64,000 nucleotides of DNA, from positions 62,001 to 126,000 of the forward strand of contig JASAMV010005483.1 of the NCBI GenBank assembly GCA_030248065.1. The letters run 5' to 3'. Position 1 is the stretch's first letter. Every line of letters starts with the position of its first letter. The stretch is from Rhynchonema sp. JSB1_4. Its lineage: Eukaryota > Nematoda > Chromadorea > Monhysterida > Xyalidae. Of this stretch, positions 59,201 to 64,000 are shown one piece after another. Both the position numbers and the translations under genes were made by a program. The notes beneath the pieces are model-generated. The model was not told where the DNA came from and did no database searches. It saw only the letters and a program-made list of their open reading frames with translations.

Positions 59201-62200
59201 GCGTTAGTCTCGTCTCTTTGTGGATTAACTCCAGGGGTATACGGACGCCAGCGCCTCCTCAAGCCGCTCAGGGGAGTGCCCCCCCGTTGGCCCCGTCCAA
59301 AGAAGGAACGAACAACGAGGAACCCATTATTTGAAGTCTCATCGTTGTACAGGTCTTTGCGTACAAATTTTGATGTGCTGCAAACCTTCGCGCGCCACGC
59401 GCACAGTCCATCTACTGAGTATGAGTTAGTTTAACAACGACGAATTATGAATAAAATGAGGGACAAGCACTCAGTAAAAAATGCTTTTTGATACACAGCG
59501 CCCTCCCAAATTTGGAGCTGGGTACGCCCCTGTTTAGCTCCCAAGGCTGTTTTAGATTATACTCAGGTTTGAAGCCAAAGGCTAGATGTGTTGCTGAAGA
59601 GCCTAAATTACTACAGTCCACAGTGGTGAGTCCTTTTGTTCCTGATATGCTTGCTAGTGATGAAATCGCATTTTCCAACCGACGTTTACGGTTGAGGACA
59701 ATTCCTCGTTTCTGAAGCAAATGTGTGGCAGAAGTGACCTGATTGTACGATTCTACAGCACATTATGCTATTATGTTTAATGGCTGACCTGGTTTCAGTT
59801 GCTCAGCTGCACCAACACCGTCACCACCGACGTCTGATGCTTGTAGCGGACAGGCGGATCGAGTTCGACTTTTTGTTAGTTTGACGTCGCGATTTACATG
59901 TGTTTACAACTCCAAACTGTTTTGTCACCTTGCAGATCTCTGGTTGCAACCCGACATTTATTGAATGTCAAGGCGGTGAAGCGCAACAGCTTAACTGTCC
60001 CGACGACCAGGTGTACACCCGCGACTTCGGTTGCGATACGCGTGACTACGTGCCCGAATGTGTTCCTGCTATGATGACCGAATGCACCGGATTCGTCGAC
60101 CGAACGCGACTTTGGGTTGGGATTCCCTCTGTTATGTTTTTGCACAGGGTGTTACACAACAAGTACGCTGAAGCCTTGTCTTCACGAAACGCAACGTATT
60201 GTCGACTAGCTTAATGACGTTCGTACTTTGTTTTCCGTAGCGTATCAAACTTGATGATAGGATCGGACCGGCCTGTAAAGCCGCCAAATGAGCCCTATCC
60301 CCAGCAACAAAGCCCCTGCGACAACAATAGACCAGTGAGTTTTCAGCACCTTTGTCCTGAGAAAATGCAATCTTGCATGCAAACTTTTTTGGTTTTTGGG
60401 AATGAAAGAACTAGGCCCGCAGTGCACCTCAATAGCAGAACCTCCATTAGAACGTTACACAGTGACACAAACGACCCTGGGAAAAAGATAAGATGTGGGC
60501 CACTGAAATTTTCAATCTGCAGGTAGCACCGTGTTCGCCGCGTTTCATCGAATGCCGTGGGGGTCTGCCCGAGATGGGCACGTGTCCCGATGGTCAGGTG
60601 TTCACTCGTGATTTTGGCTGTGATCTGCGCGATCTGGTCGTCGAATGTCAACCTCAGATGCAGAGCGAATGCGTCGGTGTCATCGATCGAACTCGACTTC
60701 AAGTACGTAATATTAGCTTGAGCTTGAGCTTGTTTTGTCGTGCTTGTGGGTGCTCCTTTTGTGCGCAAGCCATGGAAAACGCCAGTTACTTCTACAGTTG
60801 GAGTTGACACGTTGTTCTTGCTGCGCCATTTTGCACCTCTACAGATCGCTGCATGCACACAACGTTTCCACGAGTGCCAGAACGGCAATCCGGTTGAGCG
60901 CGAGTGCGCTCCTGGTCAAGTGTTCACAGCCACATACGGTTGCCAGTCCGCCGACTCCGTGCCTGACTGCGGTCCATTGACGACGCCCGAACCGACCACA
61001 GCACCGCCACCACAGACACGATGCGCCGGACTGGTGGATCGCACACGGCTTTTGGCGAGTGCTCGTTAAAAGGGTTTATCATTTAAAATTGTCTGTGCCG
61101 GGGTACATTACTTGAATCCTAGCTGGTGGCAAAATGTTTGCAAAACCCAGGAAATATCCTGCAGGCTTTCTAGATTGAAATTTTGCAAATATAACTTAAC
61201 AAAAGGCTTGGCTTCGGGTGGCATGCATCTGGGGGCAAACAGGTCAATTTTGCAGATCGAGGATTGTTCGACAAATTTTATCGAATGTTTCGATGGTCAA
61301 CCCACGACGGGCGTATGTCCCGATGGTCAGGTGTACACGAACAACTTTGGCTGTGACCCGCCCGACTTTGTGCCCGAATGTCAAGCGCAGGGTCAACCAC
61401 CGAACGAATGCACTGGACAGCTCGACCGAACACGACTATTTGTGAGTTGCTGTTTTCACACTGGTCTGGTCGAAATGTGGGACTGAGTAAACCTCGCTCG
61501 ATTAATGTCGGTCACGATGTTTGACATGCACAGATCTCTGACTGCAACAATGCATTCACCGAGTGCCAAATGGAGCAACCAGTTCGCCAACAGTGTGCTG
61601 ATGGTTTGGTGTTCACGATGGATTTCGGCTGTGCCTCGCGCGAGTCGGTGCCCGCGTGCCGAGCGCAGAATGATTGCACTGGTCAGGTGGATCGCACTCG
61701 GATTCTGGTTGGTCTTCTGATTATGTTGGCTGAAGAGAAGCAGTTTGATGCGTTACGATGTGCAGTGCACCGCAAATGCACCGAAAGGACTGTATTTGAA
61801 AAACGAATAAAACTTGGTCGAAAAGCTGAATTCTTTTAGTGCTGCATGCACTTCAAATCGGATTACCTAGTTGATTATGTAAGTTGGGAGACAAGCTCGC
61901 TTGTTACCCGTGGGTTTGTATGCAGCTTGAAGTATGCTGAGCTGGAGCCAAAGTTTGATCCGAAGAATAAACCGATGCACGCAGGTCGAGCCATGCTCAG
62001 CACGTTTCATCGAGTGCCAAAACGGTCAACCGACATCACAGTCGTGCCCGGTCGGTCAGGTGTTCACTGCCAATTTCGGATGTGACCACCCTGAATATGT
62101 CGATGCTTGTGCCCAACCAACGCCACCCAATGAATGTGATGGATTAGTTGATCGCACTCGGTTATTGGTGAGTCAGCACCGGCCAGAGCTGAATTTTATT

Positions 62201-64000
62201 TTCTTGGATGTGAATGGGGAACGCACCAATTGTATGGGGAACGAATAAAAGTGAATTTCTTGCTCTTGCACTTGCACGAATTGGTTGTCTTGACTTGAAA
62301 ACCAGTCCATACCGTAACTCATGGACCAGAAAAAATAAGAGCCTCTGGAGGCTTTGTGGAAAACTCTGTTATTTTGCTGATACTAAATGACCGTAATATT
62401 TGCGCACAGATCAGCGACTGTAATCGTTCGTTCACGGAATGTCTGGGTGGTGTGCCGACGCAGATGGACTGTCCATTCGGTCAAGTGTTCACGGCGACGT
62501 TCGGTTGTGACCTGCCTGACGCGGTGCCCGAGTGTCGCACGACGCCAAATGAATGCACAGGAACAGTCGACAGGACAAGGATTTATGTGCGTCACACTTT
62601 TCAACAATCAAGCCGGTGGCCGGACAATTGAGCAAAGCACATTTGAGCAAGACCACTTTGAGCAAGAAAAAAGAGCAGAGCCAAAAGAGCAGAGCTCTTA
62701 TTTTGTCCCAATGGCTTAGGCTTGGGCTGATTTAGGTATCAGGCTTAGGCTTAGTTTTGTGTCTGAGCTTAGGCTTAGGCTTAGGCCTATTCGTTTTTAG
62801 GTTCTGCTCTTTTGGCCTCTGCTCTTTTTCACTTGCTCAAAGTGGTCTTGCTCAAACGTGCTTTGGTCAATTGCCCGTCCGCCATCAAGCCAGTCCGTGA
62901 TATCCATGCGTTTCTGGCAGCGGGCAGCAGATGCTAATCATTGTTCACTCATCCAGGTTGGCACATGCACTGCACGTTTCATCGAGTGCCAGAACGGTGT
63001 GCCCGTGCAGCGGTCGTGTCCCGATGGCCAAGTGTTCACCAACAGTTTCGGCTGTGAGTTGGCCGACTACACACCCGAATGTGGCGTCACAACATCAGCG
63101 GCACCCAACCAGTGCGACGGCAGGGTCGAGCGCGAACGTTTGTTGGTCAGTGTTGTGATTGCTGTCTGGTTTGTGGTGTGCCACTGACTGATGTAGATCA
63201 GCGAAACGGGCCAGTCCCGATCATGTCGTTGGTCAGCTTCGTTTATGTCAGTCGTGTGCGATTCGTTTATTTCAACATCACAGATCAGCGAGTGCAATCG
63301 CGACTTCATCGAGTGTCGCAACGGCCAACCGACGCAACAACAATGTCCAGAAGATCAAGTGTTCACGGCGGATTTTGGCTGCGATCGATCGGATGTGGTG
63401 CCGTCTTGTGCACCACCGCAAGCACCCAACCCCTGTGATGGTCAGGTCGACAGACAACGACTCTTTGTAAGTCAGTTTGCTCGCTGGTAGAATTGTTGCT
63501 TTTTCAATCGCGTTGGTTGCCTGATCGATTCAGCCAAGTGCCGCTGAAATGCACCTTGTCACAATTGTTTCGGTCACAGATCACTCCGTGTTCGGGTCGT
63601 TTCATCGAATGTCGCGCTGGCGAGGCGACGCTCGGTTCGTGTCCGCCCGGTCAAGTGTTCACTCGCGATTTCGGCTGTGATCCGCCGGACTGGGTGCCCG
63701 AATGTCGATCGAATCCAAATGAATGTGACGGACTAGTAGATCGGACAAGAATATTCGTGAGTTGTTCGACGTGCGATATTAACTGAGAATTGCAATAACT
63801 GTTGTGAGTGACTGTACAGCTCGACCACTGCGTGCCCGCATTCATCGAGTGCCGCAACGGCGTGCCCACGGCGCAGTCGTGCCCCGGCGGTCAAGTGTTC
63901 ACGCGTACGTTCGGTTGTGACCCGCCAGATTGGGTGCCCGAGTGTCAACCAGCCACGCCACCGCGGGCCGCACCGAACGAGTGCACGGGGAAAGTCGATC
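56232..64000 (+). CDS. Secreted multi-domain chitin-binding protein (17 or more CBM14 domains), 3' end outside window
   Basis: Twenty exons: 56232-56334, 56398-56568, 56798-56995, 57359-57556, 57982-58126, 58463-58539, 58667-58855, 59043-59352, 59799-59874, 59936-60115, 60523-60702, 60845-61054, 61256-61441, 61534-61707, 61985-62167, 62410-62586, 62957-63145, 63284-63466, 63580-63756, 63830 to the window edge. All phases agree. Signal peptide MQPFLKNLCAAILWLSVAST precedes the mature chain. The first six domains have the six-Cys peritrophin-A spacing (for example VDFDC ... C.ADYVAC ... C) and, apart from the fourth (split over two exons), each is one phase-1 exon. From exon 9 on, each phase-0 exon starts just before the second Cys (ISDC..FTEC, VAPC..FIEC), runs through CP.GQVFT..FGCD...VPEC, and ends with the first Cys of the next domain (NECTG.VDRTRL). 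Such proteins bind chitin in cuticle, eggshell or gut lining. Exon 12 ends at a GC donor. The join of exons 8 and 9 is the weakest. Confidence 0.93.
62615..62883. mobile_element. 269-bp MITE with 8-bp duplication and TTAGGC runs
   Basis: Ends GGTGGCCGGACAATTGAGC and GGTCAATTGCCCGTCCGCC (15 of 19 positions match as inverted repeats). Perfect 8-bp duplication ATCAAGCC at 62607-62614 and 62884-62891. Inner arms carry GAGCAAGACCACTTTGAGCA and its inverted partner, and AGAGCAGAGCCAAAAGAGCA. The loop contains cttaggcttaggcttaggc-type repeats. It is inserted in the intron between exons 16 and 17 of the chitin-binding gene. The ends are not the CAG type, so it is a different family from the hAT-like set. 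Confidence 0.85.

Noticed and set aside
60240..60310. Possible extra exon (PPNEPYPQQQSPC) in the chitin-binding gene
   Set aside because: The phase does not fit between two phase-0 exons, and the neighbours join correctly without it to complete a domain.

Overview
The window looks like nuclear DNA of an invertebrate animal, most likely an ecdysozoan. The genes are split by many GT-AG introns with pyrimidine-TTTCAG acceptors. They encode metazoan proteins: a leishmanolysin-like peptidase, the copper chaperone COX17, the ER SNARE SEC20/BNIP1 and a many-domain peritrophin-type chitin-binding protein. About half of the window is intronic or intergenic repeat. I cannot name the species. A short internal TTAGGC run (about 62.72-62.79 kb) would fit a nematode, but that is weak evidence.

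Layout. 1-1132 (minus): 5' end of a NIT-domain membrane protein, probably a receptor guanylate cyclase. 8695-12723 (plus): an unrecognised four-pass membrane protein in five phase-matched exons. 14005-14616: a small unrecognised gene. 14.8-19.7 kb: a block of nested small DNA transposons. 20205-32987: a complete 16-exon leishmanolysin-like gene whose introns hold several more elements. 34078-34342: COX17 (two exons). 34762-45385: SEC20 (six exons), whose second intron carries an 8.6-kb inverted-repeat-bounded element filled with a 90-bp satellite. 47.2-47.9 kb: a possible broken membrane-protein gene. 49064-51321: an unrecognised single-pass membrane protein with a polyglutamine tract (five exons). 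52059-52820: a very small predicted secreted propeptide. 54.2-56.15 kb: more elements. 56232-64000: a secreted protein with at least 17 chitin-binding (CBM14/peritrophin-A) domains, running off the window.

The genes do not form an operon or pathway; they are ordinary neighbours on an animal chromosome. Exon joins for the main genes were checked by splice-site sequence and by matching codon phase across every junction, so those models are firm although no transcript was available.

The striking content is the mobile DNA. I found ten or more short non-autonomous elements with terminal inverted repeats, many with perfect 8-bp target duplications and ends of the form CAG...CTG (hAT-like). They are nested up to three or four deep. 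Different families share one architecture: G/C runs, a family-specific micro-repeat and a CGCGC...GCGCG hairpin. One inserted exactly across an exon-intron junction of the leishmanolysin gene and duplicated its splice donor. Two sit back to back sharing a re-used target. The satellite in SEC20 appears to have grown inside a foldback-type transposon.
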